Positions 1-5,918 of a stretch of 5,921 nt of DNA are shown piece by piece. The notes below the pieces were generated by a model. That model made no database searches. It saw only the letters and a list, made by a program, of their open reading frames with translations, and was not told the DNA's origin. Each line of letters begins with the position of its first letter. Within the stretch, counting starts at the first letter, position 1. Origin of the DNA: an uncultured Lachnospiraceae bacterium (lineage in GTDB: Bacteria > Bacillota > Clostridia > Lachnospirales > Lachnospiraceae); assembly GCA_905236275.1 (NCBI GenBank), contig CAJOPI010000019.1:1-5921 (forward strand). The letters are read 5' to 3'. The position numbers and the translations under genes are program-made.

Positions 1-69
1 GTTAAGGTTTATGTAATACCTACAGACGAGGAAATGTCAATAGCACGCCAGACAGCTTCGGCAATCTGA
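1..69 (+). CDS. ackA: Acetate kinase, C-terminal end only (partial)
   Basis: Frame 1 is open from the first base and ends at TGA 67-69, giving 22 residues: VKVYVIPTDEEMSIARQTAS followed by A-I. The pattern V-x-V-x-x-I-P-T-[DN]-E-E-x-x-I-A-R is the typical C-terminus of bacterial acetate kinases, which interconvert acetate plus ATP and acetyl phosphate plus ADP in the cytoplasm. In fermentative Clostridia the enzyme usually works with phosphotransacetylase to make ATP. The rest of the gene lies upstream of the window, so active-site residues cannot be checked. A strong terminator follows 29 bases after the stop, so this gene ends its own transcription unit and is probably not co-transcribed with the genes downstream. 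The call rests on a short peptide, but the match to the family end is close and the reading frame stops where expected. Confidence 0.82.
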   Translation, partial: VKVYVIPTDEEMSIARQTASAI

Positions 70-97
70 TGCATTTGCTATAAATATATATATTTTA

Positions 98-136
98 CGC
101 AGGTGAAGTCATAAGATTTCACCTGCGATTTTTTTT
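98..136 (+). terminator. Rho-independent terminator after ackA
   Basis: CGCAGGTGAA (98-107) pairs perfectly with TTCACCTGCG (118-127), a 10-bp GC-rich stem. The 10-nt spacer can close one more G-U pair. One A separates the stem from a run of eight T (129-136). This is a textbook intrinsic terminator on the + strand. It separates the acetate kinase gene from the next unit. The T-run reaches within two bases of the putative -35 of the following promoter. Confidence 0.93.
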
Positions 137-137
137 A

Positions 138-166
138 TTTAAGATAAAGTGCAGATGTGCTATAAT
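138..166 (+). promoter_or_regulatory. Housekeeping-type promoter with extended -10, for the DUF4317-ispF-cysE... unit
   Basis: A perfect TATAAT lies at 161-166, preceded by TGC at 158-160, which makes it an extended -10 (TGnTATAAT). The -35 at 17-bp spacing is TTTAAG (138-143), a weak match, which is common when an extended -10 is present. Transcription would begin near 172-174. That makes the upstream in-frame TTG at 172 an unlikely start codon and supports the ATG at 223, leaving a leader of about 50 nt. No other good promoter is evident before the end of sigH, so this may drive the whole block. Confidence 0.72.
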
Positions 167-222
167 TAGGTTTGACGTTTTGGCAGAAATTACCAATGAA
201 AAAAGACAGGAATATAAATACC

Positions 223-1368
223 ATGAATAAAACAGAAATAGCTGAGATAAAAAAGCAGTTTACGCCTGATAAATGCACGATAGAGCGCATCTGTACCTGC
301 TATGTGGGAACGGAAAAAGAGAAGAAGATAGTTTCGAGGGATTCATTCCTTTCGCTTCCGGAAGAAGAGATGCATAAGTACCTTGCATTTTTCAAGAAGA
401 TCCTTACCGGAAGCATAGGCAAGACCATAATGCCGCTTGAATTTCCGCTTACGGAGGAAGCAGCGGGAGGACGGCAGGAGTTTCTTCTCCGCCTGAGGGA
501 CAGCGCACTTACTGATGAAGATATACTTGACGAATTTTACAACAGGATAATCAATAACTACGACAATCCGGCAAAATACTGTATCCTCACAGTTTATGCC
601 TCCTATGACATTCCGGGAAAGGCAAGCGATGAGCTGGAGATGGATGATGCTTCGGACTATGTTTACAATTATATTCTCTGCTGCATCTGTCCTGTGGAGC
701 TTTCGAAGGGAGAGCTGGGGGTTGACGTAGAGAAAAACCGCATTGGTGAGCTGAAGCAGGAATGGGTTGTGAAGGCTCCCGACAAGGGCTTTCTTTTTCC
801 GGCATTTACAGACAGGCAGACGGATATCCATGAGGTTCTTTACTATTCGAGAAAGAGCGAGGAAATCATGGAAGATTTCATAGCTGAACTTTTTGGAGCA
901 GAAGCACCTTTGTCGGCAGGAACACAGAAAGAATCCTTCCAGAGCATAGTTTCCGGAACCATGGGCGAAGAGGGCGATATAGAGACAATGAAAAATATCC
1001 AGGAATCAATCGCCGGAATCGTGGAGGAAAACAGGGAAAATCCCGAACCTGTAAGGTTGAAAGCACCTGAGCTTAAAAAAATCCTGGCAGATAGCGGTGC
1101 GAGTGCGGAAAATCTGGAGCATTTCGATGAACGCTTCGAGGATCTTGCGGGGGATGATGCGGAGATAATCGTCAGCAACATTCAGGAAAAGAAATTTTCC
1201 GTAAAGACTCCCGATGTGGAAATCCATGTAAGCCCTGAATATCTTGGAAGACTTGAAGCGAAGGTAATTGACGGTAAGAAATGTCTTGTTATAGAGGTAG
1301 ATGATAACGTGGAGGTTAACGGGGTTCCGGTGAAAACCATAGCGAACCGCATGGAGGGCAGGATTTGA
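223..1368 (+). CDS. DUF4317 family protein, function unknown
   Basis: This 381-residue protein matches my recollection of the DUF4317 family of Clostridia. The opening [20 protein letters not shown], an internal YDIPGKASD (about 128-136), ICPVELSK (155-162) and [12 protein letters not shown] (187-198) are the recognisable stretches. The biochemical role is not known. It has no signal peptide or membrane segment, so it is probably cytosolic, and it is acidic overall. Cysteines cluster near the N-terminus (C18, C24, C26) and mid-protein (C153, C154, C156), which could suggest metal or redox chemistry, but that is speculation. The ATG at 223 is chosen because family members begin with MNK-type sequence and because the longer in-frame TTG at 172 sits at the predicted transcription start. 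A weak purine-rich site (GACAGG, 205-210) lies 12 nt upstream. Another in-frame ATG at 196 has no ribosome site. The stop overlaps the ispF start (TTGA). Confidence 0.9.
   Translation: MNKTEIAEIKKQFTPDKCTIERICTCYVGTEKEKKIVSRDSFLSLPEEEMHKYLAFFKKILTGSIGKTIMPLEFPLTEEAAGGRQEFLLRLRDSALTDEDILDEFYNRIINNYDNPAKYCILTVYASYDIPGKASDELEMDDASDYVYNYILCCICPVELSKGELGVDVEKNRIGELKQEWVVKAPDKGFLFPAFTDRQTDIHEVLYYSRKSEEIMEDFIAELFGAEAPLSAGTQKESFQSIVSGTMGEEGDIETMKNIQESIAGIVEENRENPEPVRLKAPELKKILADSGASAENLEHFDERFEDLAGDDAEIIVSNIQEKKFSVKTPDVEIHVSPEYLGRLEAKVIDGKKCLVIEVDDNVEVNGVPVKTIANRMEGRI
1353..1367 (+). promoter_or_regulatory. Shine-Dalgarno site that fixes the TTG start of ispF
   Basis: GGAGGG at 1353-1358 lies 6 nt before TTG 1365-1367. 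The TTG shares TTGA with the stop of the preceding gene. The strong site, and the fact that translation from here gives the standard IspF opening [10 protein letters not shown], make TTG the real initiator. Confidence 0.85.
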
Positions 1369-1892
1369 GGATAGGCAAGGGTTATGACGTACATGCTCTC
1401 GTAGAGAACAGGCGTCTTATATTGGGCGGAGTTGATATTCCGCATGAAAAGGGACTTTTGGGACATTCGGATGCGGATGTTCTTCTTCATGCCATAATGG
1501 ATGCGCTTCTTGGCGCGGCAGCACTTGGGGATATCGGAAAGCATTTTCCCGATACCGACCCGAAATACGAGGGCGCAGACTCGATGCAGCTTCTTAAAGA
1601 GGTCGGGAAGATGCTCTCCGACAAGCTGTATTTTATCGAAAATATTGATGCGACGGTGATAGCGCAGAGACCGAAATTAAGACCTTATATAGATAAGATG
1701 ACGGAGAATATAGCCGAAGCACTTCAGATCGATATTTCACAGGTCAATGTGAAGGCGACGACGGAAGAACATCTTGGATTCACCGGAAGGGAAGAAGGGA
1801 TAGCGGCAGAGGCAGTATGCCTGTTGGCAAAACCGAGTGAGATTTCAGCCGGAGTCACAGGAGCGCAGTGTGGGGGCTGCTGTGCGGGGTAA
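1365..1892 (+). CDS. ispF: 2-C-methyl-D-erythritol 2,4-cyclodiphosphate synthase
   Basis: IspF converts 4-diphosphocytidyl-2-C-methylerythritol 2-phosphate to the cyclic 2,4-diphosphate with release of CMP, the fifth step of the non-mevalonate (MEP) route to isoprenoids. It acts as a cytosolic trimer. The sequence shows D8 and H10 (in GYDVH) and H42 (in LLHAIMD), the three zinc ligands, at the same numbering as the E. coli enzyme. It also shows H34-S35-D36 ([11 protein letters not shown]), the ATTEE motif at 131-135 and [11 protein letters not shown] at 137-147. The protein is 175 residues against a usual 155-160: after VCLLA at about 151-155 it carries about 20 extra residues ending in a cysteine cluster (C169, C172, C173). 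The start is TTG, overlapping the previous stop by 4 bp, so translation is probably coupled to the DUF4317 gene. In B. subtilis ispD lies directly upstream; here it does not. Confidence 0.97.
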   Translation: MRIGKGYDVHALVENRRLILGGVDIPHEKGLLGHSDADVLLHAIMDALLGAAALGDIGKHFPDTDPKYEGADSMQLLKEVGKMLSDKLYFIENIDATVIAQRPKLRPYIDKMTENIAEALQIDISQVNVKATTEEHLGFTGREEGIAAEAVCLLAKPSEISAGVTGAQCGGCCAG

Positions 1893-1918
1893 ATTAAGAA
1901 ACTACGGATATAACCTAT

Positions 1919-1936
1919 AGGGGAATGATTTTTATG
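1919..1936 (+). promoter_or_regulatory. Shine-Dalgarno site that selects the second ATG of cysE
   Basis: AGGGGA at 1919-1924 directly abuts the first in-frame ATG (1925), which leaves no room for initiation there. It stands 9 nt before the ATG at 1934. The second ATG is therefore the better start, and it also gives the typical basic opening MKKKVK. The 41-nt gap between ispF and this start holds no hairpin terminator and is far too short for a T-box leader. Confidence 0.75.
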
Positions 1937-2638
1937 AAAAAGAAAGTTAAAAGTCCGATAGATATTGCAGTTGACTATGTGCTTGAGGAAATCGAGGTCG
2001 TGAAGGAAAGGGACCCTGCCATGCATTCGCCCCTGGAGGTCTTTCTCTATGCAAGCTTCTGGGCGGTTCTCTGGTACAGGATAGCACATCGTTTTTATCT
2101 GAAAAAGCATTATCTCATTGCAAGGGCTATCTCGCAGTATGCCAGAAACAGCACAGGTATCGAAATCCATCCGGGCGCAAAGATTGGAAAGGGATTTTTC
2201 ATAGACCATGGTTCAGGAGTAATTATCGGAGAAACCACTGTAATAGGGGATAATGTTACGCTTTTCCAGGGAGTCACACTTGGCGGAACGGGAAAGGAAT
2301 CGGGAAAGCGTCATCCTACCATAAAGGATAATGTCATGATATCTACGGGAGCCAAAGTACTTGGAAGCTTTACCGTAGGGGAAAATTCAAAAATAGGCGC
2401 GGGTTCCGTCGTGCTCAGTGAGGTGCCGCCGAACTGTACCGTCGTGGGTGTGCCGGGAAGGATAGTCAAGTATCATGATGTACATATTCCGAGGGAGGAT
2501 ATGGTGCAGACAGACCTGCCGGACCCCGTAAAAGATGATATTAGCGGACTTAAGCATGCCAATTCCGAGATTACAAACAGGCTTCTGGAGCTGGAAAATG
2601 TTGTTAAAAATATGAAAAAAGAAAGAGGAAAAGAATGA
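1934..2638 (+). CDS. cysE: Serine O-acetyltransferase
   Basis: CysE makes O-acetyl-L-serine from serine and acetyl-CoA, the first committed step of cysteine synthesis, in the cytoplasm. The protein has 234 residues from the ATG chosen on ribosome-site spacing. Residues 1-75 are the helical N-terminal part, and residues about 76-180 form a left-handed beta-helix of hexapeptide repeats. Key residues are visible: E77 and H79 in EIHPGAKIG, catalytic H92 in FIDHGSG, the strand GVTLGGTGK (113-121) and H127 in KRHP. E. coli has Asp where E77 sits; Glu is usual in Gram-positive enzymes such as that of B. subtilis. The C-terminal part (about 197-234) is charged with spaced leucines and probably forms a short helix or coiled coil; it is a little longer than the B. 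subtilis enzyme. Its stop overlaps the cysS start (ATGA), pairing cysteine production with cysteine charging. A maltose or galactoside acetyltransferase is unlikely, given the DHGSGVIIGET and GGTGK motifs. Confidence 0.95.
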   Translation: MKKKVKSPIDIAVDYVLEEIEVVKERDPAMHSPLEVFLYASFWAVLWYRIAHRFYLKKHYLIARAISQYARNSTGIEIHPGAKIGKGFFIDHGSGVIIGETTVIGDNVTLFQGVTLGGTGKESGKRHPTIKDNVMISTGAKVLGSFTVGENSKIGAGSVVLSEVPPNCTVVGVPGRIVKYHDVHIPREDMVQTDLPDPVKDDISGLKHANSEITNRLLELENVVKNMKKERGKE

Positions 2639-4059
2639 GGATTTATAATACACTAAGCAGAAGAAAAGAGGAATTCAGACCTATCGAGGAAGGGAAGATC
2701 AGTATGTATGTCTGCGGACCTACGGTCTACAATCTGATCCATATAGGAAACGCCCGTCCGATGATAGTTTTCGACACCTTCAGGCGTTATATGACGCATA
2801 AGGGCTATAAGGTTAATTATGTGTCGAATTTTACCGATGTTGACGACAAGATAATAAATAAGGCAAATGAGGAAAATCTTCCGTCGGAGGAGATTTCGGA
2901 ACGCTATATCGAGGAGTGCAAAAAGGACATGAAGGATATGAATGTCATGCCCGCAAGCACCCATCCGAAGGCTACGGAGGAGATAGGCGGTATGATAGAG
3001 ATGATAAGCAGGCTCATAGATATGGGTTATGCCTATGCGACCTCTGACGGTACAGTTTATTTCAGAACTAAGAAATTCAAGGACTACGGAAAACTTTCAC
3101 ATAAAAACCTTGACGATCTGGAGTCGGGGCACCGCTCGGAGGGACACGCCCTTAAGGTTGCCGGAACGGAAGAGAGAGAGGATGATTTCGACTTCGTTCT
3201 CTGGAAGCCGAAGAAAGAGGGCGAGCCTGCATGGAAGTCACCCTGGGGAGAGGGCAGACCGGGCTGGCATATCGAGTGCTCGGTAATGGCAAAAAAATAT
3301 CTCGGTGATACGATTGACATTCATGCCGGAGGCGAGGACCTTATCTTCCCTCACCACGAGAATGAGATAGCCCAGTCGGAGGCTGCGAACGGAGCACCTT
3401 TTGCAAATTACTGGATGCATAACGGCTTTTTAAATATTGATAATGTAAAGATGAGTAAGTCACTCGGAAATTTCTTTACGGTAAGGGATATTGCTGAAAA
3501 ATACGACCTTAATGTCCTGAGATTTTTCATGCTTACTGCGCAGTACAGAAGCCCCTTAAACTTCTCGGCTGACCTTATGGAAGCTGCGAAGAGCGGACTT
3601 GAAAGGATTTCTACGGCAGTTGAACATTTGAAGTTTCTCTTGAAAAATGCGTCCGAAACCGCTTTATCTGAGGATGAAGAAAAGAATCTTGAAGCTGCAA
3701 AGGGCTATGAGACGAAGTTTGACGAGGCGATGGATGATGACCTCAATACTGCCGATGCCATTTCTGCCATATTCGAGCTTGTAAAGTTTGTAAATACAAA
3801 TGTGGATGAAAAGAGCCCGGCAGCTTATCTGAATGCTCTGAAGGAGGAAATCGTCGGACTTTCCGATATTCTGGGAGTAAAGGTCGAAAAGGCGGAGGAG
3901 CTTCTTGATGCGGATATCGAAGCACTGATTGAGGAGCGTCAGGCTGCAAGGAAGAATAAGGACTTCAAGAGAGCTGATGAGATCAGGGATGAGCTTGCGG
4001 CAAAGGGTATTATTTTAGAAGATACCAGACAGGGTGTGAAATGGAAGAGAGCAGACTGA
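2635..4059 (+). CDS. cysS: Cysteinyl-tRNA synthetase
   Basis: This class I synthetase attaches cysteine to tRNA-Cys, using ATP, in the cytosol. Its 474 residues fit the usual 460-475. The Rossmann catalytic domain carries the HIGH-type motif as HIGN (36-39, within YNLIHIGNARP) and the KMSKS loop exactly (272-276, VKMSKSLGN). The zinc site that selects cysteine is complete: C28 (YVCGPT), C215 (HIECSVM), H240 and E244 (FPHHENE). The DALR helical domain occupies roughly 340-420, and the C-terminal basic anticodon-contact part includes RQAARKNKDFKRADEIR (about 435-451). AGAGGA (2624-2629) lies 5 nt before the ATG, which overlaps the cysE stop as ATGA. The absence of gaps and the complete motifs indicate an intact enzyme. 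The downstream mrnC start lies inside its last codons. Confidence 0.98.
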   Translation: MRIYNTLSRRKEEFRPIEEGKISMYVCGPTVYNLIHIGNARPMIVFDTFRRYMTHKGYKVNYVSNFTDVDDKIINKANEENLPSEEISERYIEECKKDMKDMNVMPASTHPKATEEIGGMIEMISRLIDMGYAYATSDGTVYFRTKKFKDYGKLSHKNLDDLESGHRSEGHALKVAGTEEREDDFDFVLWKPKKEGEPAWKSPWGEGRPGWHIECSVMAKKYLGDTIDIHAGGEDLIFPHHENEIAQSEAANGAPFANYWMHNGFLNIDNVKMSKSLGNFFTVRDIAEKYDLNVLRFFMLTAQYRSPLNFSADLMEAAKSGLERISTAVEHLKFLLKNASETALSEDEEKNLEAAKGYETKFDEAMDDDLNTADAISAIFELVKFVNTNVDEKSPAAYLNALKEEIVGLSDILGVKVEKAEELLDADIEALIEERQAARKNKDFKRADEIRDELAAKGIILEDTRQGVKWKRAD

Positions 4060-4430
4060 GGACTTATTCGCCGCAAACCCTTGCCTTTCTGGGGGATGCG
4101 GTCTACAGCCTCTATATGAGGGAGTATGTTGTGTCCAATGCGAACTGTCCGGCGCATAAGCTGCACGAGAAGACGATAAAATATGTATCGGCAGCAGCGC
4201 AGGCAAGAGCAATAGAGGGAATAGAAGAGGGGCTGACCGAGTCTGAAAGGGATGTTTACAGGCGCGGACTGAATACGAAGACAGCGAACAGTGCCAAGAA
4301 TTCCTCAAAGGAAGATTATCATAAGGCAACGGGCTTTGAGGCCTTGATAGGCTGGCTAAGGCTCAAAGGTGACGAGGATAGGATAAAGGAACTTATAGAG
4401 AAAGCGATAGAAATAAATGGGAAGATTTGA
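4041..4430 (+). CDS. mrnC: Mini-ribonuclease III, 23S rRNA maturation
   Basis: Mini-III is an RNase III-like dimeric endonuclease that lacks the double-stranded-RNA-binding domain. In B. subtilis it trims both ends of 23S rRNA precursor. The 129-residue length is right for the family. FLGDAVYSLYMRE (17-28) holds the catalytic acidic residue D19 in the first RNase III helix, RRGLN (74-78) is the conserved basic segment, and ATGFEALIGWL (96-106) holds the second catalytic acidic residue E100. No C-terminal domain follows. The start overlaps the end of cysS by 19 bp; AGGGTG (4031-4036) four bases before ATG is a plausible ribosome site, so coupled translation is likely. The same gene order is known in B. 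subtilis (cysS-mrnC-rlmB). Confidence 0.95.
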   Translation: MEESRLRTYSPQTLAFLGDAVYSLYMREYVVSNANCPAHKLHEKTIKYVSAAAQARAIEGIEEGLTESERDVYRRGLNTKTANSAKNSSKEDYHKATGFEALIGWLRLKGDEDRIKELIEKAIEINGKI

Positions 4431-5175
4431 AGAATCTGTTATAGAAGGAAGAAACGAGGTCATAGAGGCGCTTAGGTCGGGAAAGACCGTTGACAGGATT
4501 TTCATGGCTGACGGAAGCCATGACGGTCCCATGCAGACCATCAGGAGAGAGGCAAAAAAACACGATATAAAGATAGATTTCGTGGATAAGAAGCGACTTG
4601 ACGAGATTTCGGTGACTCATAAGCATCAGGGAGTGATAGCCTATATCGCCGCTTATGAATATGCCGAGGTTGAGGACATTCTGAGACGGGCAGAGGAAAA
4701 GGGCGAGCCTCCTTTCATCATTCTTCTTGATAACATTACCGATCCCCACAATTTAGGCGCGATAATCCGTACTGCCAACCAGGCGGGGGCGCATGGCGTT
4801 ATCATACCTAAAAACAGGGCGGTCGGACTTACCGCGACTGTTGCAAAGACTTCGGCAGGGGCGATAAATTATACACCTGTTGCAAAGGTTACAAATATCT
4901 CGAAAACAATAGAGGAGCTTAAGAAAAAAGGTATCTGGTTCGTCTGTGCCGATATGGACGGACAGCTTATGTACAGTCAGGATCTTACCGGACCCATCGG
5001 GCTCGTTATAGGCTCGGAGGGAGAAGGTGTCAGCCGTCTTGTGAAGGAAAAATGCGATTTTGTGACTTCAATACCCATGAAGGGCGATATCGATTCGCTG
5101 AATGCCTCGGTAGCGGCAGGAATACTTTCCTATGAGATAGTACGACAGAGAATCTTTAAGGAGTCAAAAAAATAA
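4417..5175 (+). CDS. rlmB: 23S rRNA (guanosine-2'-O-)-methyltransferase, RlmB/TrmH family
   Basis: RlmB uses S-adenosylmethionine to methylate the 2'-OH of G2251 (E. coli numbering) in the peptidyl-transferase P loop of 23S rRNA. The 252-residue protein has the two expected parts: an N-terminal substrate-binding domain (about 5-80, IEGRNEVIEALRSG at 9-22) and a knotted SPOUT domain (about 98-245). The three SPOUT motifs are plain: DNITDPHNLGAIIRTA (105-120) with the catalytic Arg at about 118, GLVIGSEGEGVS (195-206), and IPMKGDIDSLNASVAAGIL (219-237). These favour RlmB over tRNA TrmH, although the two are related and the exact nucleotide is inferred from family and context. The ATG lies inside the last codons of mrnC (14-bp overlap) with only a weak purine-rich site upstream, suggesting coupling. 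Its stop overlaps the sigH start by one base. Confidence 0.94.
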   Translation: MGRFEESVIEGRNEVIEALRSGKTVDRIFMADGSHDGPMQTIRREAKKHDIKIDFVDKKRLDEISVTHKHQGVIAYIAAYEYAEVEDILRRAEEKGEPPFIILLDNITDPHNLGAIIRTANQAGAHGVIIPKNRAVGLTATVAKTSAGAINYTPVAKVTNISKTIEELKKKGIWFVCADMDGQLMYSQDLTGPIGLVIGSEGEGVSRLVKEKCDFVTSIPMKGDIDSLNASVAAGILSYEIVRQRIFKESKK

Positions 5176-5786
5176 TGAATCGGAAGCTGGAAGACTTATC
5201 TGATGAGGAGCTGCTGGAGCTTAGGGAGGAAGGAGATTCCGGCGCGACAGAGGCTTTAATGGAGCGCTATAAATATCTCGTGAGATACAGGGCGAAGTCA
5301 ATGTACATTCCGGGCGCTGATAAGGATGATTTGATCCAGGAGGGGATGATCGGACTTTTTAAGGCTGTGAGAGACTATGACGGCAGGGAGAACGTGAAGT
5401 TTTCGACTTTTGCAGCAATGGTCATTACAAGGCAGCTCTACAGTGCCGTAAGGGCAGCGGGAAGGAAGAAGTTTTCCCCTCTTAATGAGGCGGTTTCGCT
5501 TTCGGACGACGAGGAAACGGGCGGAACGGATTTCCTTCAGACCTTTCAGGAGGAGGCAAATCCTGAGAAAATCTATATAACCAAAGAAAAAGCCCAGCTC
5601 ATCGGCGATTTTATCTACAAGGGTCTGAGTGATTTTGAAAGGGATGTTTTCGAGCTCCATATTGCTGGAATGAAATATACCGAAATCGCGGAACTCCTCG
5701 GACGTGATGACAAGGCAACGGACAATGCGATTCAGCGTATCCGGGGAAAAATAAAAAAAGTTGTTGAGAATGAAATTAATGCTTGA
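5175..5786 (+). CDS. sigH: Sigma-70 family factor, SigH (Spo0H) type
   Basis: This 203-residue sigma factor resembles B. subtilis SigH, which directs RNA polymerase to stationary-phase and early sporulation genes. Region 2 spans about 25-97, with the core-binding and -10-reading segment ADKDDLIQEGMIGLFKAVRD (48-67) and FSTFAAMVITRQLYSAVR (76-93). Region 4 spans about 150-195, with a helix-turn-helix at YTEIAELLGRDDKATDNAIQ (168-187) for the -35 element. A short variable acidic linker (about 105-135) lies between them, and there is no region 1.1 or region 3. AAGGAG (5158-5163) stands 11 nt before the ATG, which overlaps the rlmB stop (TAATG). Position after mrnC-rlmB matches the sigH locus of Bacillus and Clostridia, except that rae1 (yacP), which separates rlmB and sigH in B. 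subtilis, is missing. Whether this organism sporulates cannot be told from here. No terminator follows before the tRNA promoter. Confidence 0.92.
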   Translation: MNRKLEDLSDEELLELREEGDSGATEALMERYKYLVRYRAKSMYIPGADKDDLIQEGMIGLFKAVRDYDGRENVKFSTFAAMVITRQLYSAVRAAGRKKFSPLNEAVSLSDDEETGGTDFLQTFQEEANPEKIYITKEKAQLIGDFIYKGLSDFERDVFELHIAGMKYTEIAELLGRDDKATDNAIQRIRGKIKKVVENEINA

Positions 5787-5811
5787 CAGTTTGAAATCAA
5801 TCTGATAAACT
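5783..5811 (+). promoter_or_regulatory. Promoter for the tRNA-Thr transcript
   Basis: A perfect TTGACA (5783-5788) lies 17 bp before TAAACT (5806-5811), a 4-of-6 -10 that carries the TGn extension at 5803-5805. The -35 overlaps the sigH stop codon (TGA 5784-5786). Initiation would fall near 5818, leaving a leader of about 28 nt before the tRNA. A second, weaker pair (TTGAAA 5791-5796 with TATTGT 5816-5821, 19-bp spacing) is possible. A strong dedicated promoter fits a stable-RNA gene. Confidence 0.72.
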
Positions 5812-5819
5812 TCAATATT

Positions 5820-5840
5820 GTGTTCAGCAGTTTTGAACAC
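5820..5840 (+). other. Perfect 7-bp hairpin in the tRNA leader
   Basis: GTGTTCA (5820-5826) pairs with TGAACAC (5834-5840) around a 7-nt loop. No T-run follows the stem; the only T-run is inside the loop. It is therefore a poor terminator. It lies between the predicted start of transcription and the tRNA 5' end, six bases short of the acceptor stem. It could help processing of the precursor or be an operator-like inverted repeat; the sequence does not decide. Confidence 0.55.
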
Positions 5841-5845
5841 AGGAA

Positions 5846-5918
5846 GCTGGAATGGCTCAGGAGGTAGAGCGCATCATTGGTAGTGATGAGGTCCCGAGTT
5901 CGACTCTCGGTTCCAGCA
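5846..5918 (+). tRNA. tRNA-Thr, anticodon GGT
   Basis: The cloverleaf folds fully. The acceptor stem is GCTGGAA (5846-5852) with TTCCAGC (5911-5917). The D stem is GCTC (5855-5858) with GAGC (5867-5870), and the D loop carries GG at 5863-5864. The anticodon stem CATCA (5872-5876) pairs with TGATG (5884-5888) around loop TTGGTAG. The T stem is CCGAG (5894-5898) with CTCGG (5906-5910) and loop TTCGACT. The anticodon GGT is at 5879-5881 and reads ACC and ACU threonine codons. The discriminator base is A5918, and CCA is not encoded (GGA follows), so the CCA end would be added by nucleotidyltransferase. Position 38 is G opposite U32, slightly unusual. In related genomes a tRNA-Thr often precedes translation genes such as tuf, rpmG, secE and nusG, but the window ends before any of these could be seen. 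Confidence 0.96.

Noticed and set aside
82..95. 14-bp AT palindrome AAATATATATATTT between ackA and its terminator
   Set aside because: It is a simple AT alternation, too weak to terminate and without any partner copy in the window; it is most likely low-complexity spacer.
172..222. Longer N-terminus for the DUF4317 protein from TTG 172 or ATG 196
   Set aside because: TTG 172 coincides with the predicted transcription start, ATG 196 has no ribosome site, and the family opening is the MNK at 223.
343..831. Long open frame on the minus strand opposite the DUF4317 gene (162 codons)
   Set aside because: It lies wholly antisense to a recognised family gene, has no ribosome site or family resemblance, and its composition mirrors the codons of the + strand gene.
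1914..1921. CCTATAGG palindrome just before cysE as a possible operator
   Set aside because: It is only 8 bp, overlaps the ribosome-binding site, and has no second copy or convincing promoter nearby.
2770..2828. Two Spo0A-box-like sequences, TTCGACA (2770-2776) and TGTCGAA (2822-2828)
   Set aside because: Both lie inside conserved cysS codons about 2.3 kb before sigH with no adjacent promoter; 7-base matches are expected by chance.
4490..4518. TTGACA inside rlmB as an internal promoter for sigH
   Set aside because: The sequence 17 bp downstream (GGAAGC) does not resemble a -10, and the site lies well upstream of sigH.
5298..5840. Minus-strand open frame of 180 codons opposite sigH
   Set aside because: It is antisense to clear sigma regions 2 and 4, and it shows no recognisable motif.
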